From: CAG-698 sp964385755
GTDB lineage: Bacteria > Bacillota_I > Bacilli_A > ML615J-28 > CAG-698
DNA: 42,550 bases
Assembly (NCBI GenBank): GCA_964385755.1
Contig: CAYLPZ010000017.1
Location: forward strand, 1 to 42,550
Direction: 5' to 3'
Shown: positions 8,871 to 19,719 of the stretch, one piece after another
Layout: every line of letters starts with the position of its first letter
Numbering within the stretch: position 1 is the first letter of the stretch
The notes under the pieces: generated by a model
The model's input: only the letters and a program-made list of their open reading frames with translations
What the model was told of the DNA's origin: nothing
The model's database searches: none
Made by a program: the position numbers and the translations under genes

Positions 8871-11657
8871 CTATTTCCAAATATAAATTAATAAGTCTAA
8901 GCTTGAATCAACTGGAGCAATGTATACTCCATCCTTTTCAAATTCATTGTTTTTATTTCTTGTGAATCCACATTCTTCTAAATATGCATATACTTTTTCT
9001 AATGAAGAATCTATCGTGTAATCAATATCTAATGGAACATCATAATAAAATACAACTGCACTTTTAGCTACATTTGTTCCCACAGGAATGTGGAAAGTAG
9101 TTAAACCAAAACCATAAGTGTCACCAAGTACATTACCAAAGAATGGAACTTTTTCATCTACATTATCAAATCCATAAAACTCTTGTAAATATTCTAAGGC
9201 ATTTGTTGTTTTATCATCCTCTGTAGTACCCTCAGAAAGTGATACTTCTATATCAACTTCACTCCAAGAAGTAGGAACTAATCGTTTCTCAAAATCTATT
9301 TCAACATCTATTTCTGTTTTGTTAAAATCATAATACTTAAGTTCGATAACACCATAAATAGAGCCTAAATAGAAATAGAAACCAGCTTCAGTTATATATC
9401 CATCTTTTACCACAACATATGGTGTAAATGATTCAGTACTTGAGACAAAACCTTCAGTAGCAAAAATACCATAAAGATTAATATCATTACCTAAACCATA
9501 ATAGAATGTTGAGGCAACTGATGACATTGGTTTGTCAACATAATATGTTATTTCACCATTTTCATCATCTACATAATAACTAGTAAATATTTCACCCACA
9601 AAATCAAATGATGGTTTTGCTTTATCTACGCTAGTAGCATATGCTCTTGTAGCATAGAACTTACCATCTGTATCCATAACATAACTATTATATAAATCAC
9701 TTGTAAACTGATGAAATCCATAACAATTAGTTTCATCTAATGTTTTTATTTCTTCACCTCTATTATCATATGAGATTCTATAAGGTGTAAAATAACAATC
9801 TTCTTTTGTGATTTTTTCAATAAATCCATCTTGAACATATCCAGAAGTAATATATGAAGCTGTAATCTCTTTAAAATCTAAAGTATAGTTGTCTAATGCT
9901 TTCATATTTTCTATTGCTTCATTTAGTTTATCATGAATTGGGTCATGAGCATATTTAGCAATAGTAGGTACAACAACTGTCTCACCATAGTTTACAGCTA
10001 CTATTAATTCTTGAATAGCTTTATAGCCATCAGAAATTGTATAATCTTCATCACTTTTAGCATATATTCCAATTACTTCTCCATCTTCAACAATTAAAGA
10101 AAATCCTAATTCTTTAAAATCATAAGGGTTCGCTGAAGCAATCATTTTAGCTGGTAGTTTCTCATCACTTCCCACATAATCATAACGCCATGTTTCATCG
10201 TTAAATGCGAAATCAGATACTTTTAACCCGATAAAATTATTATAAAGTCCACTATCTATAAATGAAATAGCTTTGCCATCATCATCAAGCATAGGTTCAA
10301 ACTGTTCTTCATTGGTAAAGCTTACACCGACCTTTGATGCTAAGCCATCATGTTCTTTAAAGTATAAACCTACCATTGTACCTGTAGCTGAATTTTCATA
10401 TTCTGAATACCAATTTTCTCCATCCATAGCTGTTTTAAGCGTAATTGTTGTTGTAGAAACTAAAGACGAACTAATACCAAATTTATATAAACTAATATTT
10501 AAGTATCCTTCAAACATTATTCTATTAACATTTAGCTTATCAAGCATAGCTTGTGTAAGTTCTTGTTTTTGGGTAATTGTAATAACTTTAGTGGCATACT
10601 TCTCTGGGTTTGCAACACTTGTAGCTTTTACTTCTAATATTTTATCACCATCAACAGCTTTTGCACTTAATACTCCATTTGCATCAATAGTAGCAAATTC
10701 ACTACCTTTAACGATTTCCCAAGTGACTAAAGTGTTATCATCAGCATTTTGAACATTTGCAGTTAATTTAATCTGTTTACCAGATTTTACTTCACTACCC
10801 CCGGTAATAGTAACAATAACATTTTCATAAGGGTTTTTTGCATTATAATGATAAATATCTGAATATGGTCCTATCTCACCATCTCTTACCGCCGCAACAC
10901 AATAATCAAAATCAGTATATAAAGATGTTATTTGATAACTATTTTGCTTAGCAGTTTTTACATTATTATTGATTTTCACAACATAAGATGTTGCTCCATC
11001 AACTTTATTCCAAGTAATTAAACCATCTGAAGACATCTTAACGTTTGTAGGCTTAACAAGATCTGTTTGTTTAGCCTTTAAAATTACGATATCTTTTGAG
11101 ACTTTAATATTTGGATTATAGTTTAGTGATGCGGTAATAGTCACTTTAGTATCAAATTCTACATCACCAATTACTACTAATTCATTAGTTTTAGAAATTG
11201 TCACTAAATCTTCTTTTGAAACGCTCCAAGTAATTGATTTATTATGTACATTTGTAACACTCACTTCAATTTGTGCTTTTTGTCCTTTAGTAAGTTTAAT
11301 GTCATCATTTAAAATATCAATCTTTGGTGCATTTATTGTATAAGTTTTTGTATCAGTTATAGTAGGATCACTTACTAAAGACACTTTAACAGTAAATTGT
11401 GTATCTTCACAAATATCACTACTAACAATTAATGAATCTTTTACAATACTTGCAACTTCAGGATTAGATAACTCATATACATAAGCACTATCACTATTTT
11501 CAACTACTGTTTGAAGGTTCATTTCCATCCCGGCTTTAAGTTCGTATAAATCACTTGTTAAACTTACTTTTACTCCACTATTTTTACAACTAATAAATAC
11601 TAAGGCAAAAGTAAAGACAAATACTAAAGATAATAATTTCTTAATAATACTTTTCAT
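8871..11657 (-). CDS. Ig-like/fibronectin III lipoprotein, 928 aa
   Basis: The lipobox is VFISC with Cys 24. Residues about 30-195 hold two Ig-like units. Residues about 197-275 look like a fibronectin type III domain, with a GLITWNKVDGATSYVVKIN core that is typical of the fold. Another Ig-like unit (Big_2-like, ending in VITITQ) covers about 280-365. The C-terminal region from about 366 shares order and motifs with the next gene's product (ELTQAML, a conserved NYT segment, TSWSE, GDTYG), so the pair are paralogs with different N-terminal domain sets. It follows the 196-residue lipoprotein gene by 11 nt and precedes its paralog by 12 nt, which suggests cotranscription. No enzyme motif is visible. 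A surface binding role is inferred. Confidence 0.9.
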   Translation of the reverse strand: MKSIIKKLLSLVFVFTFALVFISCKNSGVKVSLTSDLYELKAGMEMNLQTVVENSDSAYVYELSNPEVASIVKDSLIVSSDICEDTQFTVKVSLVSDPTITDTKTYTINAPKIDILNDDIKLTKGQKAQIEVSVTNVHNKSITWSVSKEDLVTISKTNELVVIGDVEFDTKVTITASLNYNPNIKVSKDIVILKAKQTDLVKPTNVKMSSDGLITWNKVDGATSYVVKINNNVKTAKQNSYQITSLYTDFDYCVAAVRDGEIGPYSDIYHYNAKNPYENVIVTITGGSEVKSGKQIKLTANVQNADDNTLVTWEIVKGSEFATIDANGVLSAKAVDGDKILEVKATSVANPEKYATKVITITQKQELTQAMLDKLNVNRIMFEGYLNISLYKFGISSSLVSTTTITLKTAMDGENWYSEYENSATGTMVGLYFKEHDGLASKVGVSFTNEEQFEPMLDDDGKAISFIDSGLYNNFIGLKVSDFAFNDETWRYDYVGSDEKLPAKMIASANPYDFKELGFSLIVEDGEVIGIYAKSDEDYTISDGYKAIQELIVAVNYGETVVVPTIAKYAHDPIHDKLNEAIENMKALDNYTLDFKEITASYITSGYVQDGFIEKITKEDCYFTPYRISYDNRGEEIKTLDETNCYGFHQFTSDLYNSYVMDTDGKFYATRAYATSVDKAKPSFDFVGEIFTSYYVDDENGEITYYVDKPMSSVASTFYYGLGNDINLYGIFATEGFVSSTESFTPYVVVKDGYITEAGFYFYLGSIYGVIELKYYDFNKTEIDVEIDFEKRLVPTSWSEVDIEVSLSEGTTEDDKTTNALEYLQEFYGFDNVDEKVPFFGNVLGDTYGFGLTTFHIPVGTNVAKSAVVFYYDVPLDIDYTIDSSLEKVYAYLEECGFTRNKNNEFEKDGVYIAPVDSSLDLLIYIWK

Positions 11658-11668
11658 TATTTTACCCT

Positions 11669-12259
11669 CTAATAATTAAAATTCATTGCAATAGTGATAT
11701 CTTTTCCTGAATCACTTAAGTATGTTGTAACAATTGAAGAAATTTTTTCTTCTTCAATTGTTACCACTGAGTTAGCACTCTTTGATAAGTTTGTCATATC
11801 TTGGTATCCAAGATAAGATTCTAAGAAGTAACTTTTAACGACTAATTTAACTTCTGTTTCTTCTTTTGTTATTTCAGTAAAATATTGTTTATCAAAAGTA
11901 ACATTTATGTAATCTTTTCTATTTATATTTGTTAAATCAGTTGTTTCTGAGTTACTATCAAGTTCAAACTTATTATTTAGAATTGACTCTTTAATAATTA
12001 ATTGTGCATTTTCTTTTGTTTCACTATCAATGATAAGCGTTATTGTGTTTTCATAAACAACTATATCATTATCTTTAGTTTGATAGGAAACAGTAAGCTT
12101 TTTTGCATCTTCTAAATTTTGATTAAATTTTTCTTGTAAAGACAAAGCTAATAACTCATCTTCATCTTTCTTTTCCTTACAGCTTACAAATGTTAAACAA
12201 AGGAATAAAGCAAAGAATAAAGAAACAAATAAATTAATATTTTTATTTATTTTTTTCAT
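11669..12259 (-). CDS. Small lipoprotein, 196 aa
   Basis: The start codon overlaps the stop of the protease gene by one base (TAATG), a classic sign of translational coupling, with AAAGGAG upstream inside the protease gene's end. The signal peptide is long and hydrophobic, ending in lipobox TFVSC with Cys 27, then an acidic and basic linker. The mature part, about 165 residues, is predicted beta-rich and has no motif I can name. A LolA/LppX-like fold is possible from size and strand pattern, but this is speculation. Coupling to the giant protease suggests a partner, chaperone or inhibitor for it; that is inference from position alone. Confidence 0.88.
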   Translation of the reverse strand: MKKINKNINLFVSLFFALFLCLTFVSCKEKKDEDELLALSLQEKFNQNLEDAKKLTVSYQTKDNDIVVYENTITLIIDSETKENAQLIIKESILNNKFELDSNSETTDLTNINRKDYINVTFDKQYFTEITKEETEVKLVVKSYFLESYLGYQDMTNLSKSANSVVTIEEEKISSIVTTYLSDSGKDITIAMNFNY

Positions 12260-15200
12260 TACTTATTATCTCCTTTCTTAAACACTGAGCCGAAGAATGA
12301 ACTTTCTTGTTTTATATTTTCAAGATATTCATCATAACTTTCAAGAAGTAAATTATAATTAGTTAAATCAAGTAAAGCTTTTTCATCACCTTTTAAGTTC
12401 ATTAATCTATTTTGAATTTCTTTAATTTTTTCAATTAACGAAATATTAAATGTTACATCAAGTGATGAAATAATCTCTTGTAATTCTTTTACTTTAGTTG
12501 AAGATGTTGCAAACTTTAATTCTTTAATTCTACTATTAGCAGTTTGAACTTTTTCAAACATTTCTTTCCATGTTTGTTCATCATAACCAAAGTCTTGAGG
12601 ATCACCTTTAATAGCGTTATAATTTGTTAATGCTTCACTAATAATCTCGCTATGAGCTAAAGTCACAACACTAATTTTTTCTATTTCTTGATATAAAGAT
12701 ATATAATCTTTCATTTCTTGTTCCATAGCTTGATAATCTGATACTTTAGCATTACTAACTTTACCAAAGTATACAAGATACATAAGAGAGTCATAACCAT
12801 ATAGTTTATTTACCTGTGGTAAAACCATTTTAATTGGCTTTATTGTTCCAAGTAAGTCTATAAAATTATAATAACCAAGTTCTAAACCAAATAAATCAAA
12901 TTGATTATGTAATAATTCATAACCTGGATCATCTTCAGATACTTCTGCATTTCTATTGTAGCTATTTTCTAAGGCTGGAGCAGTAGCACTTCTAAACTCA
13001 ACTTGCTTTAGATTCTTATAACCATAGAAAGCATAATTACCAATTAGAAGAAGTCCATCAGGCATAATAATATTTTCAATATGGCTATTTGCATTTCCTG
13101 CATAAGTATCAATTCTTACTGTATTTGGAAGTACTGTTAATGTATTGATATTTAAATCTTGAGGAACTGCTTTTAACTCATATTGTCCATTTTCATAAAC
13201 AATGTATAGAATGTTATTGTCAAGTAATGCGTAGTTATTTATTTGTCCTGAAGTCTTTTTATCACCATTTTCTAGGTAATTAAATTCACATAAACTTGAG
13301 CATTCATTAAAGACAAATTGTGAAATGTATGATAAATCACTGCCAAATGTAAATTCTTTTAATTTAGTACATTTATTAAATGCACCTTCATAAATTTCTT
13401 GTAATTTTTCACATTCAATAGTATCAAATTTACATGATTGGAACGCATAAGCTTCGATAACAAGTAAATTATTCATTACTAATTTTCCAGACAAGCTAGA
13501 GTTAGCAAATGCTCCTTCTCCAATACTATTTACATTAGTTAATGTAACATTTTGTAAAGAAGAACATGATGTAAATGCATAATTCTTAATTATTCTTACA
13601 TTCTCTAAATTAATTGATTCTAATAATTCACATCCCGCAAAAGCATATTTTCCAACACAATCTACTTTTGTTGGGTAAACTACTTTTGTTAAATTCATAC
13701 AATAAGAAAATGCAAAATCACCAATCTCTTCAACACTTTCAGGAATGATAATTTCTGATAATCCTTCACATCCTAAGAATGCACCATCACCAATAGTCTT
13801 AAGTGTGTTAGGTAATGTAATAGTAGTGATTGTTGGCGCACCACCATACTCATCATAACGACCAAAGGCACCTTCGCCAATTTTTTCTAAAACAGGAACA
13901 CTAACGTAATTAAGAGACTGGCAATCCGCAAATGCATAATCTCCAATTACTTTTACATGTTCAAGATTTGCACTCTTTAAATATTTACATCCATAGAATG
14001 TTTCATTTTCTAGCACTTCATCAACTTTTGATAAATCAATCTTAACTAGTTGTATACATTTTGCAAATGCTCCTTGACCAAAGTGAATATTCCCACCTTC
14101 ACCAAGTATAACATTAGTTAAATTAGAGCAGTTTTGGAATGATCCTAATCCAAAGTTACTATTTGCTCCAATTGTTACATTCTTTATTTTAGAGCTAAAT
14201 AGTACACCTTCACCAGCATTTGTATTATCACCAAATACTGCTTCTGTTAATGAAGAATTTGCGAAAGCATATGCACCAATTTCTTTTACATTTTCTAAAT
14301 TATTTACTTTAGTTAATCCTGTATATCTAAAAGCATGATCTTTAATAACTAAACCAACTTCTGTTGGGAATGTTATTTCTTCTAATGACTCCATATTTAC
14401 AAATGCATATTCTTCAATTATCATATTTGCACTTGTAAATGTTAATTTACTTATATTTGATAATGTAAATGCTGATTTACCAATGCATGTATATTTGCTT
14501 GGAACTATTAAATCATTATAGTCTTTTGCAAGTCCCATAACAATTTTATTACCACAAACAAGCAAATCATTTTCATTATCAAAGCTATAATATTTGTTAT
14601 GATTTAATGTAAATTTTTGAACATTTGTATCTTGGAATACAGTACCTAATAAATCATTTAGTTTAGTATTTTCACCAAAGATTACTTCTTCTAATTTTTC
14701 ACATTTATAGAATGAATAATTTCCTAATATAACTTCACAATTTGGAAGAGTAAATGTCTCTAAACTTGTACAACTATAAAAAGCTTGTTCCGCAATCAAA
14801 TCTAAACTACCTAAAATATTAAATTCTTTTAGGTTAACACATTCACTGAATGCGCCATAGCTAATTGCATATAAACTATTATGAATATTTACTTTTTCTA
14901 AATTCTCACAATTTGCGAAAGCAAAAGTAGGAATTTCTTTTGTTTCGTAAATATCTACTTCTTTTAACCCACTCTTTACAAACATCGCATATGATAGCTT
15001 TGTATGTTCATTTAATTTTACTTTTTCAAGGCCTGTACAAGACTTGAAAATCTCTTTTCCTGAATTTCTTAACTCTGATAAATCTACTTCTTTTATTAAA
15101 GTACAACCTTCAAAGGCATTTGCACCAATTGCATATACTTTGCTTAAGTTTATACTTTCAAGTTTCTTACAACCATAGAATGCTCTTGCGCCAATTACAA

Positions 15201-18200
15201 AAGTATTCTTGATATCTATTTCTACAAGTTCACTATCATTATAGAATGCATATTCACGAATGTATTTTACATCCTCTGGAATAACTACTTTTCTTAAACT
15301 TGTACAATTATAGAATGCATATTTTTGAATTTCTTCTACACCACTTGGTATAGTGACTGATGTAATGGAAGTATTCATTGATGGTATTTTATTAGCATCA
15401 TAATCTTCGTCAGTTAGTTCAATTGATCGATCTGTTTCATACAAACAGAATGCAAATGCACCAATATATAAAATACCTTCATCATCAGGGATTACTACAT
15501 CTCCACCTAATCCTTTATAAGCAATAAGTGTACGATTTTCAATTACAAATTCATTTTTAATAGTTACTTTTACTCTTGCCATTAAATTAGAACCATTAAC
15601 AGTAAGGGTAATATATGTAGTACCTTCTTTTAATCCTGTGACTACACCATCTTGATCAACTATTGCTACTAGTGGATTAGATGATGCATATGTGTATTCA
15701 TAATTATCTTCGACATACCATGGTTTTACATCAAATGCAAGTTGAATCTTTTCTCCAGGATAGAATGAAATTCCCCCATTCATACTTGTTAAGAATTCTC
15801 TTGAACCTGTTGAACCAATTTCACTTGTTTGCGCTGCTCTTGAGTATGCAAATAATGTATCAAAATATGAAAAATTAATTTCTGTTATCTTTTCTTTTGT
15901 TGCATCATTTGTTACAACGTTTTTATTGCTTGTATCATCTTCTCTAGCTTTTACGTTAACTATCAATACAGCTTGGTTCAGATTCATTTGTTCATGAACG
16001 GAAATCGTAGTTCTACCTTCTTTAATGCCTTTAACTAAACCTTCTTTAACCTTAGCAACTTTTTCGTTTGAACTTGTCCAAACTAAGTGTTTCAAATAAT
16101 CTTTATTCACATCTACTGTTTGGTCTTTTGTTGCTAAATATTTAGTTAAATCAATTACTTCATCTTCATATAAAGATAAAATTAATAAATCAGTACCTTC
16201 TAATTCTCCATCTTTTGTAAACTTGAAATCACCCTTAGTTCCTGGAAGTTCACATAAGTAAATATTTGAGTTTAATGCATAATCATCTACTGAGAATGCT
16301 AAGGCACTTGTAATTATACCATCATGATATATTTGATCTAAATAATCTGTTATTTCAAATTTAACTACTGTGTCACTATTTTTCTCTGAATAAACAGGAA
16401 TTGGATTTTCTGTTAAAAATGTATAACTTGATGATGATGTAAAAATAATCGGTGTTATGCTCATTGCATATTGATTATCATATACTGTCATAGTTATATA
16501 ATAACGATCTTTCTTTAAAGTCTTATCATATACTTTTTCATATGAAACATTCTTTAAAACTGGTGCTTCATTGTCTAAATAGAAATCAAAGCTAAAACTG
16601 TTACGAATGTTTGTATTTACTCCACCATCAGCATAATCTATTTTACCTTGCATCTTAAATTCATATTGACAATTATTAACTAAACCAAGAGCACTTGATT
16701 TAAGTTTTAAGAAATCGTAATAAGGATATGGTGTTGAGCCATTTGAATAAGATTTAGTTGCATTATAATCAGTATAATCCCAAATTACTTTTCCAGTTGC
16801 CTTATCAGTAATTGTAAAATGCATTTCTTTTGCATCACGAAGTAATCCTGCATAAACGGCAGATATTCCATCAATAGTACCTAAGCTATCACTAATTGCA
16901 ATGTGTTCAGTACTTGCTGGAATAGCATCATACTTTTCTGTGTCTATATCATATAAATATGTTCCAAGCGGAATTATATAATTATAGTAATATGAGCCAT
17001 ATGGAGTTGTAGCATAATAATCTGCTTTTATCTTATCATCCTCATCAATTGATAAATCATGAGCTTCACTTTCAACTTCATAGTAAGTTTTATCAAATAA
17101 TGGAGCTTCAGTCCAATCACCATAGAATGCTAGGAATGGAATATTTAAGTTAATTCCACCTTCATCTAAGCTTGTAAGCTTCGCATATCCTTCTACAAAC
17201 ATTCCATAAGGGAATAATTTTTCAATATATTCTTTATCACCTTCAGTAAGTGTTAATTTAATTGATACTTTACAAACACCATTTTCATTAACAGTTACTT
17301 TTGTGCCTTCTAATTTTCCTTCACCACTTACACTATAATCCGCATTAGCACCTAATACTTCAGCCATCTCACGTACAAACTTTTCATCGCTTTTTGAAAC
17401 TGATTCTGTCATAGCAATTACATCAAGATTATATGTAAGGATTGTATCTGAAGTATTAACAATATTAAACTGCATATTGTATATACCAGTTCTATCTTTA
17501 TCATCAAATAATTCAAGTTTTGGTCTTTCTTTTCCATCAACTGTTAAATATGCCTTTGTATTAACCGCATTATATAGTGATGCTAACCCTGCTCCTTGTT
17601 TACGAGGAGAATATGGATTTGCTTCTTCATTAAGAATAATTGAAGCAGTTGACATCATATAACTATTTGCTAAATTAGCAATTTCTTTTGCTGTCATTTC
17701 TGGATATTTTTCTTTTAGGAATTGTCTTATTAATACCATTACACCACAAAGATTTGGTGTAGCCATTGATGTACCACTTTGTTCATCGTAACCACCACCA
17801 GGAACACTAGATTTAATGTTTCCACCATGAGCAGTGATTTCTGGTTTTAACTCTAAACTTGGAGTTGGTCCCCAGCTTGAGAAATCTGACATAAATGGTC
17901 CAGCTTGATTCTTATAACTAACTACAATTTTTCCAGTATCTTTTTCTGCTAAAGCTTCACCATCAGATTTTGATATTGAAATTGTTGGGATATGATCAGT
18001 TTTTCCCATTGACATTATAATGTCACCATCAATGTTATTATAGATAATACATGCTACTGCTCCCGCATTTTTAGCTTGAAGTGCTTTATCTTCAAATGAG
18101 TTTTCACCTCTTCGAACTAACGCAACTTTACCTTTAACATCTATTGATGTGTAATTAACACGTTTACCTACACCAGGTACTGTAACGTACTCAAGTTCTA

Positions 18201-19629
18201 TAGTATCATCAGTGCTTTTGCCTAAACTTTCATATAGTTCTTTGAAGAAATCTCCTTCTTTAGCACTAATTGAATTAGACTCTTTGAAGAATATTGCTTC
18301 ATTATTACATAATAAATATTTTGATTTAGTTCCACTAATTGATGCAACTGATAAAGCAGCATAATATGTAGATGGGCTACCAACGGTTGCGGAATCTGGA
18401 TTAGTTACCATATTTGTATTACCTGCATCTCCACCAAAACCTGATGAATAACTATTTGATGCAGCACATAATAAATTGATACCACTTCCAGCAATTTTAT
18501 CATATACTTCGTTTATGTATTCTTCGTCAACTTCACGAGAGAAACCACAACTAGAACCAAGTGACATATTGATGCAATCAACACCAAGAAGTACTGCATC
18601 TTCAAGTCCTGCTAAAATATCAGGAGTTTTTGCACCATCATCTAAATCAGGAAATACTTTTAAAAGCACTAGTTGTGTATCAATTGCAATACCTGTTATT
18701 ACATCACTCTTACCACCAATTATACCAGCAACGTGAGTTCCATGCTCAGAGTCATAAGGGAATACATCACTATCTTTATCCGCATAATCATAAGCAAACG
18801 GAATCTTACTGCTATAGTAAACATCTAAAATATCAAGACTACTAGTAAATGATTTTGCCATTGTATTATCTAATATTAATGATAAAGACTGTTTTGTAAT
18901 TGCACAATCATCATTGTTTAATACTCTATTAAATACTTCATGACTACAGTCAAAACCAGAGTCTAATACTGCAACGCTAGTTCCAACACCTGTATATGAT
19001 ACACTATCTGATTTATAGATACCTGTATCATATATATCAACTAAATTTTCTACAACAGTACTACCACTACTATTTTCTTCTTCAGCTGTTGGATAATTAT
19101 ATGTTTCTGATAAGTATACATTACTTACGGAATTTTCTTTCTTTAATTTATTATAATTTTTAAACAAAATTTTTACAGCTATGCTGTTAGTAACAACTTG
19201 ATATTCATCTAAAACCTCAAGTAATAAATCTTGTTCTTTAAGTTTATTAATCAATATCTCTTGAGATAATTTAATCTCTTGCTTTTCTCTTCTTCCTTCT
19301 TCTGAATTGGCATAAGCACTAACATTATCATATGTATCAACATATTCATTTAAATATGTATCTAGAAGAGAACGATTATTCAGGTTGATCATAACTACTA
19401 TTTCATCATCATCGTTATAACCACCATTTTCTTTTAAGTACTCAGCTTTTATTTGTGATAATAGATCATCTTGCGTGAGTTTTAAATCACTACTAAATAT
19501 TTGTAATGCTCCATTAACTTTATCATCTTTTACTTCTTGTTTTTCTTTATCTGTATTATTACAACCTACAAAAGAAACAGGAAGTATGAAAAGCATTAGA
19601 AGCACTAATATCTTTTTAAAATAACGCAT
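12259..19629 (-). CDS. Lipid-anchored S8 (subtilisin/lactocepin-like) protease fused to Ig-like and BspA-type LRR domains, 2456 aa
   Basis: This is a surface serine endopeptidase. The lipobox is SFVGC (Cys 23). Residues about 50-195 form a propeptide. The catalytic triad is visible: Asp223 in SVAVLDSG, His296 in HGTHVAGI and Ser621 in GTSMATP, with the oxyanion Asn at 392 in AASN. A PA domain is inserted at about 470-570. An Fn3-like wall-protease domain lies near 700-830. Ig-like Big_2 units lie near 1163-1240 and 1280-1358. From about 1361 to 2210 there are many BspA-type LRRs of roughly 23 residues (IGxxAFxxCxxLxxVxIP theme). The last 125 residues or so are helical and charged, possibly coiled coil. 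There is no sortase or C-terminal membrane anchor, so the lipid holds it. Start ATG 19629 has only a weak, distant AAAGG. It lies 90 nt downstream of the opp cluster and its small membrane gene, and overlaps the 196-residue lipoprotein gene. The likely role is to bind and cut external proteins to feed the importer (inference). Confidence 0.93.
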   Translation of the reverse strand: MRYFKKILVLLMLFILPVSFVGCNNTDKEKQEVKDDKVNGALQIFSSDLKLTQDDLLSQIKAEYLKENGGYNDDDEIVVMINLNNRSLLDTYLNEYVDTYDNVSAYANSEEGRREKQEIKLSQEILINKLKEQDLLLEVLDEYQVVTNSIAVKILFKNYNKLKKENSVSNVYLSETYNYPTAEEENSSGSTVVENLVDIYDTGIYKSDSVSYTGVGTSVAVLDSGFDCSHEVFNRVLNNDDCAITKQSLSLILDNTMAKSFTSSLDILDVYYSSKIPFAYDYADKDSDVFPYDSEHGTHVAGIIGGKSDVITGIAIDTQLVLLKVFPDLDDGAKTPDILAGLEDAVLLGVDCINMSLGSSCGFSREVDEEYINEVYDKIAGSGINLLCAASNSYSSGFGGDAGNTNMVTNPDSATVGSPSTYYAALSVASISGTKSKYLLCNNEAIFFKESNSISAKEGDFFKELYESLGKSTDDTIELEYVTVPGVGKRVNYTSIDVKGKVALVRRGENSFEDKALQAKNAGAVACIIYNNIDGDIIMSMGKTDHIPTISISKSDGEALAEKDTGKIVVSYKNQAGPFMSDFSSWGPTPSLELKPEITAHGGNIKSSVPGGGYDEQSGTSMATPNLCGVMVLIRQFLKEKYPEMTAKEIANLANSYMMSTASIILNEEANPYSPRKQGAGLASLYNAVNTKAYLTVDGKERPKLELFDDKDRTGIYNMQFNIVNTSDTILTYNLDVIAMTESVSKSDEKFVREMAEVLGANADYSVSGEGKLEGTKVTVNENGVCKVSIKLTLTEGDKEYIEKLFPYGMFVEGYAKLTSLDEGGINLNIPFLAFYGDWTEAPLFDKTYYEVESEAHDLSIDEDDKIKADYYATTPYGSYYYNYIIPLGTYLYDIDTEKYDAIPASTEHIAISDSLGTIDGISAVYAGLLRDAKEMHFTITDKATGKVIWDYTDYNATKSYSNGSTPYPYYDFLKLKSSALGLVNNCQYEFKMQGKIDYADGGVNTNIRNSFSFDFYLDNEAPVLKNVSYEKVYDKTLKKDRYYITMTVYDNQYAMSITPIIFTSSSSYTFLTENPIPVYSEKNSDTVVKFEITDYLDQIYHDGIITSALAFSVDDYALNSNIYLCELPGTKGDFKFTKDGELEGTDLLILSLYEDEVIDLTKYLATKDQTVDVNKDYLKHLVWTSSNEKVAKVKEGLVKGIKEGRTTISVHEQMNLNQAVLIVNVKAREDDTSNKNVVTNDATKEKITEINFSYFDTLFAYSRAAQTSEIGSTGSREFLTSMNGGISFYPGEKIQLAFDVKPWYVEDNYEYTYASSNPLVAIVDQDGVVTGLKEGTTYITLTVNGSNLMARVKVTIKNEFVIENRTLIAYKGLGGDVVIPDDEGILYIGAFAFCLYETDRSIELTDEDYDANKIPSMNTSITSVTIPSGVEEIQKYAFYNCTSLRKVVIPEDVKYIREYAFYNDSELVEIDIKNTFVIGARAFYGCKKLESINLSKVYAIGANAFEGCTLIKEVDLSELRNSGKEIFKSCTGLEKVKLNEHTKLSYAMFVKSGLKEVDIYETKEIPTFAFANCENLEKVNIHNSLYAISYGAFSECVNLKEFNILGSLDLIAEQAFYSCTSLETFTLPNCEVILGNYSFYKCEKLEEVIFGENTKLNDLLGTVFQDTNVQKFTLNHNKYYSFDNENDLLVCGNKIVMGLAKDYNDLIVPSKYTCIGKSAFTLSNISKLTFTSANMIIEEYAFVNMESLEEITFPTEVGLVIKDHAFRYTGLTKVNNLENVKEIGAYAFANSSLTEAVFGDNTNAGEGVLFSSKIKNVTIGANSNFGLGSFQNCSNLTNVILGEGGNIHFGQGAFAKCIQLVKIDLSKVDEVLENETFYGCKYLKSANLEHVKVIGDYAFADCQSLNYVSVPVLEKIGEGAFGRYDEYGGAPTITTITLPNTLKTIGDGAFLGCEGLSEIIIPESVEEIGDFAFSYCMNLTKVVYPTKVDCVGKYAFAGCELLESINLENVRIIKNYAFTSCSSLQNVTLTNVNSIGEGAFANSSLSGKLVMNNLLVIEAYAFQSCKFDTIECEKLQEIYEGAFNKCTKLKEFTFGSDLSYISQFVFNECSSLCEFNYLENGDKKTSGQINNYALLDNNILYIVYENGQYELKAVPQDLNINTLTVLPNTVRIDTYAGNANSHIENIIMPDGLLLIGNYAFYGYKNLKQVEFRSATAPALENSYNRNAEVSEDDPGYELLHNQFDLFGLELGYYNFIDLLGTIKPIKMVLPQVNKLYGYDSLMYLVYFGKVSNAKVSDYQAMEQEMKDYISLYQEIEKISVVTLAHSEIISEALTNYNAIKGDPQDFGYDEQTWKEMFEKVQTANSRIKELKFATSSTKVKELQEIISSLDVTFNISLIEKIKEIQNRLMNLKGDEKALLDLTNYNLLLESYDEYLENIKQESSFFGSVFKKGDNK

Positions 19630-19701
19630 TTTAAATCATTTAAACCTTTAAGTTTTTTAATTAATGTGAATTTATAATTTAATTAGCTCTTAGGTTTTTA
19701 T

Positions 19702-19710
19702 CCACCTTTC
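19702..19710 (-). other. Orphan ribosome-binding-like site in protease leader
   Basis: GAAAGGTGG on the minus strand strongly resembles the site in front of the second protease gene (near 34095), including the following A-rich stretch, but here it leads into a TAA with no start codon. It may be a relic of a lost small gene or a decayed earlier start, or a chance purine run. The actual protease start lies about 75 nt further on. Confidence 0.35.
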
Positions 19711-19719
19711 TTTGTATTT

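Noticed and set aside
12259..19629. TGA read as tryptophan (Mycoplasma code)
   Set aside because: Trp in conserved motifs is TGG, and genes end cleanly with the standard code.
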